Assembly: GCA_030019205.1 (NCBI GenBank) | Contig: JASEFH010000005.1 | Span: 62,001-126,000 of the forward strand | Reading direction: 5' to 3' | DNA from: Methanomicrobiales archaeon | GTDB taxonomy: Archaea; Halobacteriota; Methanomicrobia; Methanomicrobiales; JACTUA01 | Length of the DNA: 64,000 nucleotides | Shown: positions 32,374-40,036 of the stretch, piece after piece | Layout: each line of letters starts with the position of its first letter | How positions within the stretch are numbered: position 1 is the first letter of the stretch | The notes under the pieces: generated by a model | Database searches by the model: none | What the model was told of the DNA's origin: nothing | The model's input: the letters and a program-made list of their open reading frames with translations, nothing else | Program-made: the position numbers and the translations under genes

Positions 32374-32939
32374 TGCCTGCGAGGACAGTCGGGCTGGCGA
32401 TCCTTCCCCTCCTCCTGGCATGTGCGCTCTCCAGCGGCTGCACGGCCTCTGTCGCCCCGCTCCCGCCCGAGGCGGAGGGCTGGACGCTCACGCTGAACGG
32501 CACGACCGAGAAGGTGCTGGACTACGACGCGCTCCGTGAGCTACCGTCCGTCACGGGGCACGGGTTTGCCGTCTCGACGGTGGGGATCAAGTACGGGCCT
32601 TATGTCTGCAGAGGCGTGGACCTGCGGGACCTGGCCGCGCTGGTAGGAGGGGTGGAGCCCGGGGATCAGGTCTGGGTCTCCGCTCCGGACGGCTACCTCT
32701 GGGTCTTCGACTACGACCAGCTGCAGGGGGAGGGATTCATCACCCTGGATCCGGATCTGAAGGAGATCCCAGCACCGCCGCTCCGGGTGATCCTGATGTA
32801 CGAGCAGGATGGCAAGCCGCTCAGCTACGATGACGGAGGCCCGGCCCGGATCGCGATCGTCTCCGGGGAGGCAGGGGTCGTGACGGAGGGGAGCGCCTGG
32901 GTGAAGTGGGTGGACCGGATCGAGATCCGCAGAACGTAA
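32373..32939 (+). CDS. Lipoprotein with sulfite-oxidase-like molybdopterin-binding fold, 188 aa
   Basis: The N terminus carries a lipobox, LSSGC, so the protein is probably lipid-anchored outside the cell. The rest reads as a minimal Oxidored_molyb-like domain: WTLTLNGTTEKVLDYDALRE, YVCRGVDLRDLAALVGGVEPGD, SAPDGYLWVFDYDQL, MYEQDGKPLSYDDGGPARI and SAWVKWVDRIEI. The cysteine in YVCRG is near, but not clearly at, the position of the Mo ligand in true sulfite oxidases, so catalysis is doubtful. The gene overlaps the upstream anchored protein and sits 17 nt before wtpA. A role in presenting molybdate, tungstate or cofactor to the importer is an inference from that position. Confidence 0.75.
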   Translation: MPARTVGLAILPLLLACALSSGCTASVAPLPPEAEGWTLTLNGTTEKVLDYDALRELPSVTGHGFAVSTVGIKYGPYVCRGVDLRDLAALVGGVEPGDQVWVSAPDGYLWVFDYDQLQGEGFITLDPDLKEIPAPPLRVILMYEQDGKPLSYDDGGPARIAIVSGEAGVVTEGSAWVKWVDRIEIRRT

Positions 32940-32956
32940 CCGAGGGGAGAAGGGCG

Positions 32957-33970
32957 ATGCGGAGTGCCTGTCTTCTGGTGATGGCGGCCCTCATCGTGGG
33001 TGCCGTGGGCACTGCCGGGTGCAGCGGCGATGAGCCGGAGGAGACGGTCCTCCGGGTGCTGCCCGCCGGAAGCCTGCTCCTGCCCTTCGAGGAGATCGAG
33101 AGGGAGTTCGAGGCCCGGCACCCCGGCGTGGACGTGCAGATCGAGGGGCACGGCAGCATCCAGGTCATCCGCCAGGTGACCGACCTCCGCCGCGAGATTG
33201 ACGTGGTGGCGGTCGCCGACGAGTCGCTGATACCGGATTTGATGTACATCCCCATGGACGGGAGCGGGAAGAACTACACCGACTGGTACGTCCCGTTCGC
33301 CGCCAACGAGATGGTGATCGCCTACACCGATCGCAGCCGGTATGCCGATGCGATCACGCCGACGAACTGGGCGGAGATCCTCTCCCGTCCGGACGTGCGG
33401 GTCGGGTTCTCCAACCCGATGCTGGATGCGGCCGGCTATCGCACGCTGATGGTGGTCCAGCTGGCGGAGGGCTATTACGGGGGCCCGGCCCTGTTCGAGC
33501 AGGTCATCGGCAGCCATTTCAATCCGCCGCTCTCCGTGAGCGAGGAGGGAGGCGTGTCCACGATTGCGCTCCCGGAGATCCTGAAGCCCTCGGACGGCAA
33601 GGTGGCCATCCGGGACGGCAGCATCTACCTCCTCTCCCTCCTGGACGCCGGCGGCATCGACTATGCCTTCGAGTACCGCAGCGTCGCCGAGGCGCACGGG
33701 CTCCGCTGGCTGGACTTGCCGGCGGAGATCGACCTGGGCTCTCCGGAACGGGATCCCCTCTACCGAACGGTAAAAGTGCAGCTCGGGTTCCAGCGGTTCC
33801 GCTCGATCGGGAGCGAGCGGACGGGGCGGCATATTGTGTATGCAATCACCATCCCGGAGAACGCACCGCAGCGGGAGCTGGCAGAAGCGTTCGTGCAGCG
33901 GGTCGTCGAGGAGTTTGCAGAGGCGAAGCCGGGCTGGCCGGCACCGCTCGCCGCGGCGCAGGAGGAGTGA
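32957..33970 (+). CDS. wtpA: Tungstate/molybdate ABC transporter substrate-binding lipoprotein WtpA, 337 aa
   Basis: The extracellular oxyanion receptor of an archaeal WtpABC/ModABC importer. A lipobox-like TAGC is followed by RVLPAGSLLLPFEEIEREFE and HPGVDVQIEGHGS, typical of the WtpA/ModA group. Family features continue with YVPFAANEMVIAYTDRS and ILSRPDVRVGFSNPMLDAAGYR. The length fits the family. The ATG is preceded by GGGGAGAAGGG. It is the first gene of the importer proper, with a TrmO-like gene inserted before the permease. Confidence 0.9.
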   Translation: MRSACLLVMAALIVGAVGTAGCSGDEPEETVLRVLPAGSLLLPFEEIEREFEARHPGVDVQIEGHGSIQVIRQVTDLRREIDVVAVADESLIPDLMYIPMDGSGKNYTDWYVPFAANEMVIAYTDRSRYADAITPTNWAEILSRPDVRVGFSNPMLDAAGYRTLMVVQLAEGYYGGPALFEQVIGSHFNPPLSVSEEGGVSTIALPEILKPSDGKVAIRDGSIYLLSLLDAGGIDYAFEYRSVAEAHGLRWLDLPAEIDLGSPERDPLYRTVKVQLGFQRFRSIGSERTGRHIVYAITIPENAPQRELAEAFVQRVVEEFAEAKPGWPAPLAAAQEE

Positions 33971-33973
33971 TGA

Positions 33974-34498
33974 ATGGAGCAGATCTGTTATACCCCCATC
34001 GGCATCCTCCGCACACCGTTCCAGAAGGGGAGCGAAACCCCCATCCAGGCGGCATTCAGCGATGTGCCGGGGCGGGCGGAGATATTCCCCGAGTACGTGG
34101 AGGGGCTGGAGGATCTCGAAGGATTCTCCCACATCATCCTCATCTACCACTTCCACCGGGCGCATGGCTTCAGCCTGCGGGAGCGGCCGTTTCTGGACGG
34201 ATCGAAGAGTCGGGGCATCTTCGCCGTCCGATACTACCGTCGGCCGAACCCCATTGGCATCTCCACGGTGCGGCTGGTGGAGATCCAGAACGGCGTCATC
34301 GAGTTCAGGGGGGCAGACATGCTCGATTCCACCCCGCTCCTGGACATCAAGCCCTTCGTGAAGGCGTTCGACAACCGCGCGTCCACCCGGGACGGCTGGG
34401 TGGATGCACAGCGGCTGGATGGGCTGTCCGCCGGAGCGGCGACGCCGCAGAGGCTGGGGGGGAGGGATGCAGGAAGAGCGCCGCCGGAAAGGGAGTAG
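33974..34498 (+). CDS. TrmO/TsaA-like AdoMet-dependent methyltransferase, 174 aa
   Basis: A protein of the TsaA/TrmO (VirR) family, whose studied members methylate N6-threonylcarbamoyladenosine at position 37 of tRNA. Family motifs are YTPIGILRTPFQKGSETPIQ near the N terminus, then YVEGLEDLEGFSHIILIYHF, YYRRPNPIGISTVRL and PLLDIKPFVKAFD. It starts 3 nt after wtpA and overlaps the start of wtpB by 32 nt, so it is embedded in the transporter operon. Whether it modifies tRNA or has a role tied to oxyanion uptake cannot be told from sequence. Confidence 0.85.
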   Translation: MEQICYTPIGILRTPFQKGSETPIQAAFSDVPGRAEIFPEYVEGLEDLEGFSHIILIYHFHRAHGFSLRERPFLDGSKSRGIFAVRYYRRPNPIGISTVRLVEIQNGVIEFRGADMLDSTPLLDIKPFVKAFDNRASTRDGWVDAQRLDGLSAGAATPQRLGGRDAGRAPPERE

Positions 34499-35360
34499 CT
34501 TCGGGGATCTGCGGGGTCCGTTGCGGTGGCGGGCGGTCGGCGAGCCGCTCTTCCGCCGGACGGGGCGGATCGACCGCTGCACCCTGGCGTTCTCGATCGT
34601 CGGCGGGCTGCTCGTCGCGATCACGGTCCTGGCCCTGGCCGCGATCGCGCTGCCGGAGCTTCAGGACATCCGCCACCTGACGGAGGTGGCAGCGGACAGC
34701 GGCGTCCTGGACTCGATCCTGATCACGTTCGCCGCGGGGTTCTGCGCCGTCGCCGTCCTGATCGTCCTCGGGACCCCGCTCGCCTACCTCCTCGCCCGCG
34801 GGCAGAGCGGCTGGAAGGGGATCCTGGAGAGCATCGTGGACATGCCCCTCATCCTCCCCCACACCGTGGCGGGGCTCATGGTCTACATCCTCTTCATGTC
34901 CCGGGGCTGGTTGGGGGCGCCGCTCCAGGAGGTGGGGCTGGCCTTCGAGGATGCCTTCCCGGGGATCGTGGCGGCGATGCTCTTCGTCGCCTCCCCCTAC
35001 TACGTCAACACCGCGCGGGAGGGGTTCGAGAAGGTCCCCCTCCACCTGGAGAACGTCGCGAGGACGCTCGGGGCCACGCGCTTCGGAGCGTTCCTGCACG
35101 TGACCCTCCCCCTGACCCTGCGGCACATCTACAGCGGTTCCGCGCTCGCCTGGGGGCGTGCGGCCGGGGAGTTCGCCGCCGTCGTCATGATCGCATACTA
35201 CCCCCTGGTCGTCTCCACGCTCATCTACTACCGTTTCACCACCGGCGGGCTCGCCGAGAGCCGGAGCATCGCTTTTATGGTGATCGTGGTCTCGCTCTGC
35301 ATCTTCTTCCTTCTCCGGCACATGACGCGCTACATCGGGCGGTACCATGATCGAGTTTGA
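34467..35360 (+). CDS. wtpB: Tungstate/molybdate ABC transporter permease WtpB, 297 aa
   Basis: An inner-membrane permease of the CysTW/ModB type with about six helices. The cytoplasmic EAA loop that contacts the ATPase reads ENVARTLGATRFGAFLHVTLP. Helices such as IVDMPLILPHTVAGLMVYILF and the ending SIAFMVIVVSLCIFFLLRHM are typical. The ATG has GGGGGGAGGG just upstream. It overlaps the TrmO-like gene before it and wtpC after it by 14 nt, consistent with a tightly coupled operon. The cytoplasmic N-terminal extension of about 40 arginine-rich residues is longer than usual, so the start could be further downstream. Confidence 0.9.
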   Translation: MQEERRRKGSSFGDLRGPLRWRAVGEPLFRRTGRIDRCTLAFSIVGGLLVAITVLALAAIALPELQDIRHLTEVAADSGVLDSILITFAAGFCAVAVLIVLGTPLAYLLARGQSGWKGILESIVDMPLILPHTVAGLMVYILFMSRGWLGAPLQEVGLAFEDAFPGIVAAMLFVASPYYVNTAREGFEKVPLHLENVARTLGATRFGAFLHVTLPLTLRHIYSGSALAWGRAAGEFAAVVMIAYYPLVVSTLIYYRFTTGGLAESRSIAFMVIVVSLCIFFLLRHMTRYIGRYHDRV

Positions 35361-36402
35361 GGGCTTCTCTCTAGATCTGGTGGGGTTCGAGTTGAAAGAA
35401 GTGAACCTACGCATGGGGCGCGGGGAGTACTGGGCGATCCTGGGCCCCTCGGGTGCTGGCAAGACGGTTCTCCTCGAGTGCATCGCCGGCCTTCACACCC
35501 CGGCGCGGGGAAGGATCCGCGTGCGGGACCGGGACGTGACTCACCTCCCGCCGGAGAAACGCCGCATCGCGCTCGTCTACCAGGACTACTCCCTCTTCCC
35601 CCACATGACGGTGGAGAGGAACATCGCCTTCGGGCTGCGGATGCAGAACCTTCCTGCAGAGGAGATCCGGCAGCGGGTGCAGGGGCTCATCGATCAGTTC
35701 GGGCTGGCGGCGTTTCGGGAGCGATACCCCGCCTCCCTCTCCGGCGGGGAGCAGCAGCGGGTGGCGATCGCCCGGGCGCTCGCCGTCGATCCCGAGATCC
35801 TGCTCCTCGACGAGCCTCTCGCCGCCCTGGATCCCCCCACGCGGGAGCGGCTCATGTCGGACCTGCGGGCGCTCCACCGCGATCGGGGGCTCACCATCGT
35901 CCACGTCACCCATTCCCGCGAGGAGGCCCTCGCTCTGGCAGACCGGGCCGCGATCGTGATGGACGGGCGGGTGGTCCAGTCGGGCGCGGTCGCCGACGTC
36001 TTCGGCTGGCCCGGGAACCCGGCGGTGGCCCGGTTCCTGGGCTACGAGAATATTTTGATATCAACGGTGCTTGCCTGTAGCGGGGGGGAGTGCAGCGTAG
36101 ATGTGGACGGCATCGAGGTGCGGGGGATCGCGCGGGAGACCTCTCCCGGAGACGCCGCCGCCGTCTGCATCCGAGCGGCGGACGTCCGGCTGTCCGCATC
36201 GGGCAGTAATGGTATATCGAACACTCTGGAAGGTGTGATTCGCGAGATCGTCCCCCTGGGCTCCCGAACGCGGGTGCGGCTGGACTGCGGGTTCCCCCTC
36301 GCCGCCGAGGTGCCGGCGGCGGAGTCCACCCTCTCTCCTGGGGCGGGCGTCACGGCATCCTTCAGCCCGCGTGCAGCCCGGGTGATCCCCTGGCTCGAGT
36401 AG
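35347..36402 (+). CDS. wtpC: Tungstate/molybdate ABC transporter ATP-binding protein WtpC, 351 aa
   Basis: The ATPase of the WtpABC importer. Walker A is GPSGAGKT, the Q-loop is YQDYSLFPHMTV, the signature is SLSGGEQQR, Walker B is ILLLDEPLAALD and the switch histidine lies in IVHVTHSREEA. The C-terminal part from about residue 235 (ILISTVLACSGGE and following) is a TOBE/MOP-like regulatory domain that in homologues binds the transported oxyanion and inhibits transport. This offers feedback control without a separate regulator. Confidence 0.93.
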   Translation: MIEFEGFSLDLVGFELKEVNLRMGRGEYWAILGPSGAGKTVLLECIAGLHTPARGRIRVRDRDVTHLPPEKRRIALVYQDYSLFPHMTVERNIAFGLRMQNLPAEEIRQRVQGLIDQFGLAAFRERYPASLSGGEQQRVAIARALAVDPEILLLDEPLAALDPPTRERLMSDLRALHRDRGLTIVHVTHSREEALALADRAAIVMDGRVVQSGAVADVFGWPGNPAVARFLGYENILISTVLACSGGECSVDVDGIEVRGIARETSPGDAAAVCIRAADVRLSASGSNGISNTLEGVIREIVPLGSRTRVRLDCGFPLAAEVPAAESTLSPGAGVTASFSPRAARVIPWLE

Positions 36403-36459
36403 CGGGAGGTATAGGAGCCCTGCGGGAATGCAGGCCTCGGGTATCCCGACAGAACGGGG

Positions 36460-37161
36460 TTAGCCCACGACGAGGTCGCGGTATCCCCCGTTCCAGGGCT
36501 CGACGTAGAGCACCGCCTGACCGTCCACGAGGGCCGGCTTGGGAAACTTCTTCAGGTGAACGGCCCCCTCCGAGATCCGCTCCCCGGCCTGGGTCATGAC
36601 CCGGTCGACCCCGCCCTCCAGGAGGGCCGCAACGGTCTGGGTTCCCTGCAGGTCTCGGGTCCGTTGCCGGACAATGAACCGCCCGTCGTTCCGGGATGCA
36701 GCCAGCCCGATCCCGGCCAGTGCCCCGATGACGCCGTCCCGGCTGCCGGCGAGTCCTTCGAGGAGAACGCCGCATGCATCCGCGAGCTCGAGGGCGGACT
36801 TCTGCGTCAGAACCTGCGTCTTGGCCGCCCGCCCGAAGGCCAGAACTTCCGGGGGTAGAGCGTCGGCCCGCGCGACCGCAAGCCCGGGATCGCTCCCCTC
36901 GATGTATTCGGCCAGCAGCAGTTCCCGGGCCTGCTGAAAGATCCCTTCGCAGGAATCATCTGCCAAATCTCCGCCCAAGTGCAGTACGGCGGAGCTATTG
37001 TGTGAGGTATAGGGTATCGAGGGGTGGACGTAGAGCTGGTGCCGGGTCACACCAAGAATTGTGTAGTCTCTGGAGAGCGTAGCTGCGATCTGGCGTGCGA
37101 GGCGGCCGGTGCCCCGTGACGAAGGAATGTCGGTATCATCGATGCCGAGGTATACAGTCAT
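36460..37161 (-). CDS. TiaS-like stand-alone protein (N-terminal region of the agmatidine-synthase family), 233 aa
   Basis: The start MTVYLGIDDTDIPSSRGTGR matches the hallmark IDDTD and GTGR motifs of tRNA(Ile2) agmatinylcytidine synthase and related proteins. The later part has ADALPPEVLAFGRAAKTQVL and LEGLAGSRDGVIGALAGIGL, as in that family's N-terminal region. True TiaS is about 400 residues and carries OB-fold and zinc-ribbon domains, which are absent here. A different substrate or a partial, paralogous function is likely. A TATA-like CTATACAAAG lies about 30 nt upstream and AAGGAG precedes the ATG. It is convergent with wtpC. Confidence 0.7.
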   Translation of the reverse strand: MTVYLGIDDTDIPSSRGTGRLARQIAATLSRDYTILGVTRHQLYVHPSIPYTSHNSSAVLHLGGDLADDSCEGIFQQARELLLAEYIEGSDPGLAVARADALPPEVLAFGRAAKTQVLTQKSALELADACGVLLEGLAGSRDGVIGALAGIGLAASRNDGRFIVRQRTRDLQGTQTVAALLEGGVDRVMTQAGERISEGAVHLKKFPKPALVDGQAVLYVEPWNGGYRDLVVG

Positions 37162-37366
37162 GTGCGGTAACTCCTTGATGAGGAGGGCTTTGTATAGCGT
37201 ATGCAGCGGGTGCAGATAGCAGTTCCTGCTGGGGTTAAAGTGAATACATTAACATTCCGGCTGGAAATCCCTCCACATGCATTCCGGGCGCCAGAGCGAT
37301 ATCCGATTGGCGGTGATACTGTGAAATTCTGTATCGGCTTCGCCAGATTGCAGGTCGCATCGGTTG

Positions 37367-37380
37367 TTAATATATTATAC
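37367..37380 (+). promoter_or_regulatory. TATA-box-like element of a possible RNA gene
   Basis: TTAATATATTATAC stands out in this GC-rich DNA. It lies about 25-30 nt before the AT-to-GC boundary where a series of predicted hairpins begins. There is no convincing plus-strand protein gene directly downstream. Confidence 0.45.
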
Positions 37381-37402
37381 TTTACCAATACGAAAAGTTA
37401 AA

Positions 37403-37568
37403 TTAATATTGGCGCCTATACTCTGATGGTTGCTCGCCATGCAACCATACAGGAGGCGGGCCGTACCTCCCTATCCTCCATGGATAAACCTCATGGATTG
37501 CGGTCATGAAGACCTCGGACAGACAGGTGGAAGGGTATCAGGGGGATCCCCCCATCTTCCTCAATTTT
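37403..37568 (+). ncRNA. Possible structured non-coding RNA, unknown class
   Basis: Five consecutive hairpins follow a TATA-like element in a gap between two minus-strand genes. The first (37423-37452) pairs CTGATGGTTGC with GCAACCATACAG through 11 base pairs with one bulged A around a TCGCCAT loop. The second pairs GGAGG (37452-37456) with CCTCC (37466-37470). The third pairs TCCATG with CATGGA (37477-37497), and the fourth pairs GGTC with GACC (37502-37514). The last (37529-37560) nests GGGGG/CCCCC inside GGAAG/CTTCC and is followed by TTTT, like a terminator. No known RNA family was recognised. The start and end are estimates. Confidence 0.4.
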
Positions 37569-37584
37569 AATCGAATTAAAGAGC

Positions 37585-37601
37585 CCTGTCCTCATGACAG
37601 G
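37585..37601 (-). terminator. Terminator of the molybdenum-storage-like gene
   Basis: Directly after the minus-strand stop codon, CCTGTC pairs with GACAGG around ATGAG. CTCTTTAATT follows on that strand, a plausible intrinsic-type terminator. Confidence 0.55.
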
Positions 37602-37603
37602 TG

Positions 37604-38410
37604 TCAGGCCCGGATAATCGTGCCCACCCGTTCGCCTTCGACCGCCTTTGTGATGTTTCCCGGCACGTGGCCGTTCACCACCTTGATCTCCTTCACGTGC
37701 TTGGTGGAGAGGAGGAGTTCGATCGCTTTCTGCTCGAGCACGACGTCCTCCGGGTTCCTCTGCAGCAGCTCCTCGGCCCGGATCTCGGGGATGAACTCGG
37801 CGTCCGGGTTCACGCGGGGATCCTCTGTATAGAGGCCGTCCACGTTCTTGGCGAGGATGCAGTTCTTCGCCCCGAGCACCTCGGCGATCAGGACGGCACC
37901 GGTATCGGTGCGGTGCGGCGGGATCGACCCCACCCGCGCCGGCTGCTCGTAGAGGCCGTAGGGCGGAGTACCATGGATGACGGGCAGCATCCCGAGCGAG
38001 AGGAGCATGGGCAGCTCCAGAAGATCCGAGGTATGGATGCGGACCCCGTTGTACTTCGAGAGCAGGATCTGCATCATGATAGCGTTCTGCTCGCTGATCT
38101 TGGATGCCAGCTCGGCGAGCACCCCGGTGGGCATGCCGAGATCGATCCCGATGTCCATGATATGCCGTACCCGCCCGCCGCCGCCGGTCACTACCAGGAT
38201 CTTGTGGCGCTTGGAGAGCTCCCCGAACTCCTCGACAAGGGGAAAGATCACCTCTTTCCCGTAATCCATCATCCCGTATCCCCCGATCTTGATAACGTTG
38301 AGATCCGGGATTAGCCGTATCTGGGGAATTCCAGCGGTTCGCCGCATCAGCCCCTTCCGCACCAGGGTCTCGCCGCGGAGTTTTGATTCGATTTCATGCC
38401 GTTCAGCCAT
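37604..38410 (-). CDS. Molybdenum storage protein homologue (amino acid kinase fold), 268 aa
   Basis: The protein has the amino acid kinase fold and strongly resembles MosA/MosB of the Azotobacter Mo/W storage protein, which packs polyoxomolybdate clusters inside an ATP-dependent hexameric cage. Conserved-looking stretches are VVTGGGGRVRHIMDIGIDLG, MPTGVLAELASKISEQNA, IPPHRTDTGAVLIAEVLGAK, DGLYTEDPRVNPDAEFIPEI and HVKEIKVVNGHVPGNITKA. It could also be annotated as a UMP-kinase-like protein, but the IPPHRTD segment and the neighbours favour storage. The ATG chosen lies about 40 nt after a TATA box; an upstream in-frame ATG would overlap the promoter. Only one subunit gene is present, so a homo-oligomer is inferred. 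Confidence 0.8.
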   Translation of the reverse strand: MAERHEIESKLRGETLVRKGLMRRTAGIPQIRLIPDLNVIKIGGYGMMDYGKEVIFPLVEEFGELSKRHKILVVTGGGGRVRHIMDIGIDLGMPTGVLAELASKISEQNAIMMQILLSKYNGVRIHTSDLLELPMLLSLGMLPVIHGTPPYGLYEQPARVGSIPPHRTDTGAVLIAEVLGAKNCILAKNVDGLYTEDPRVNPDAEFIPEIRAEELLQRNPEDVVLEQKAIELLLSTKHVKEIKVVNGHVPGNITKAVEGERVGTIIRA

Positions 38411-38446
38411 GGCCAAATCAACTCTGGATAATTCTTCAGGATAAAC

Positions 38447-38456
38447 GTATATATAT
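38447..38456. promoter_or_regulatory. Symmetrical TATA element between divergent genes
   Basis: CGTATATATATG reads as a TATA box on either strand. It is about 40 nt from the ATG of the storage-protein gene on the minus strand and about 45 nt from the ATG of the small plus-strand gene. Both may use overlapping promoters. Confidence 0.5.
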
Positions 38457-38499
38457 GTCTGGGTGTATTGTGTGCTATCGTGCAATGGATGTGAGACCG

Positions 38500-38730
38500 A
38501 TGAAGATCTATGCGCGAGAGAGGATTAAGATCGGAACCGGCGTCAAGGAGCCCCGCTTCCGCGTGGTCGCGGTGACGAGCGAAGAAGGTGCCCGCGAATC
38601 GCACTTGAAGATTGAGGCAGCGCACTTCCGAAAGACCGAACTCGAGAATATCGCCAAGGACGTGGGGGCGGAGATCGTCTACCTGGAGCCGATACCGGAG
38701 GAAGAGCGGGGCAAGATGAAGGAAGCGTAA
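38500..38730 (+). CDS. Small unknown protein, 76 aa
   Basis: A short basic/acidic protein starting MKIYARERIKIGTGVKEP and ending LEPIPEEERGKMKEA. It is predicted to be soluble, with a beta-rich first half and the helical segment RKTELENIAKDVGAEIVYLE. No family is recognised. It is divergent from the molybdenum-storage-like gene, sharing the promoter region, and lies upstream of the MOT1-type transporter gene, so a role in Mo/W metabolism is possible. An in-frame ATG five codons upstream is an alternative start. Confidence 0.6.
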   Translation: MKIYARERIKIGTGVKEPRFRVVAVTSEEGARESHLKIEAAHFRKTELENIAKDVGAEIVYLEPIPEEERGKMKEA

Positions 38731-38905
38731 TCCCCGCTCTTTTTCTTATCGATGCAGAGATGCAGGATCGCCGCTGCACGTTCTTTGGCAGGATTCAAAG
38801 TGAGAACCTACCATCCGCCACGGATGGCATACGGTTAAGGCAGCCTGTTTTACTTCGGCTCGATGTAAGAAGAGGTATATAGGTTTAAAGAGAGCAGACT
38901 AGTGC

Positions 38906-40036
38906 GTGGGAGACCGCGTGCGTTCCAAGGACCCCGATGGGGACGATCTACCGATCCGCTTCAACCTGAGCGAGCTGGCAGGCTCGGTCGGCGACTTCGG
39001 CACGATCCTCCCCATCGTCTTCGGGGTGGCGGCGGTCACGGACATCCCGCTTGCACCCGTATTCCTCTTCTTCGGCATCTGGTTCATCCTTACCGGCTGG
39101 TACTACCGCCTGCCCATCCCGATCGAGCCGATGAAGGCGATCGGGGTGGTCGTGATCGCCGAGGGGGTCGGCGCCAGAGTCGTGGCCGCATCCGGCATCC
39201 TGCTCGGGGTCCTCTTCTATGCGCTGGGATACTTCCGGGTAATGGGGGCGCTCCGTGAATTAATCCCCGATGCGGTCGTCCGCGGGATCCAGCTCGGACT
39301 CGCCCTGCTGCTGCTTCGCACCTCTCTGGGATTCATCGGGGCAGATCCCCTCTTCTTCCTGATCGCGCTCGGGATCGTTGCCACATTCTTCCTGCTGTCC
39401 CGCCGCACGGGAGTGCCCGACGTCTCGGCGCTGATCGTCGTTCTCCTCGGGGTGGCGGCGGGGATCTACATCCACGGGCTGCCGGAGTTCCGGTTCGACC
39501 TCTTCCCGGGGCTTGTCCTCCCGACCCTGGCGGATCTCACGAGCGGCCTGTGGGATCTCGCGGTCCCCCAGATCCCCCTTACCATCGTGAATTCAATCCT
39601 GGCCACCGCCCTCCTGGCGAGCGATCTCTTTCGCCGCAATGTGGAGCCGGATCGCCTCTCGAGGACGATCGGCCTGATGAACATCGTCTCTGCGCCACTG
39701 GGCGGATTCCCGATGTGCCACGGGGCCGGAGGTCTCGCCGCCCAGTACCGCTTCGGTGCACGTACGGGGGGCGCCAACATCTATGCGGGGCTGATCCTCC
39801 TCTTCGCCCTCCTCTTCTCAAGTCCGGAAGCAGTGGCGATCATCCCCGTTGGGGTATTCGGCGCCCTGCTCATCTTCGTCGCCCTGGAGCTCGGTCGGCA
39901 CGGCCGGAAGACGGAGTCGCTTCTCGTCACCGTGACCATCGCGGTGCTCGCACTGATCCTGGGGATCACCGTGGCGTTCATCGCCGGGCTGATCCTGGCC
40001 TATGGAATCACGTACATAACGAAGAAACGGCAATAA
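38906..40036 (+). CDS. MOT1-family molybdate (sulfate-permease-like) transporter, 376 aa
   Basis: A polytopic membrane protein of the MFS_MOT1/SulP-related group, whose plant and algal members take up molybdate with high affinity. The signature regions appear as ELAGSVGDFGTILPIVFGV near the N terminus, YRLPIPIEPMKAIGVVVIAE, and PLGGFPMCHGAGGLAAQYRF in the second half, with about ten helices. The start is a GTG; a TATA box (GGTATATAGG) about 25 nt upstream fits a leaderless mRNA. It lies between the storage-protein homologue and the TupABC operon. Confidence 0.85.
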   Translation: MGDRVRSKDPDGDDLPIRFNLSELAGSVGDFGTILPIVFGVAAVTDIPLAPVFLFFGIWFILTGWYYRLPIPIEPMKAIGVVVIAEGVGARVVAASGILLGVLFYALGYFRVMGALRELIPDAVVRGIQLGLALLLLRTSLGFIGADPLFFLIALGIVATFFLLSRRTGVPDVSALIVVLLGVAAGIYIHGLPEFRFDLFPGLVLPTLADLTSGLWDLAVPQIPLTIVNSILATALLASDLFRRNVEPDRLSRTIGLMNIVSAPLGGFPMCHGAGGLAAQYRFGARTGGANIYAGLILLFALLFSSPEAVAIIPVGVFGALLIFVALELGRHGRKTESLLVTVTIAVLALILGITVAFIAGLILAYGITYITKKRQ

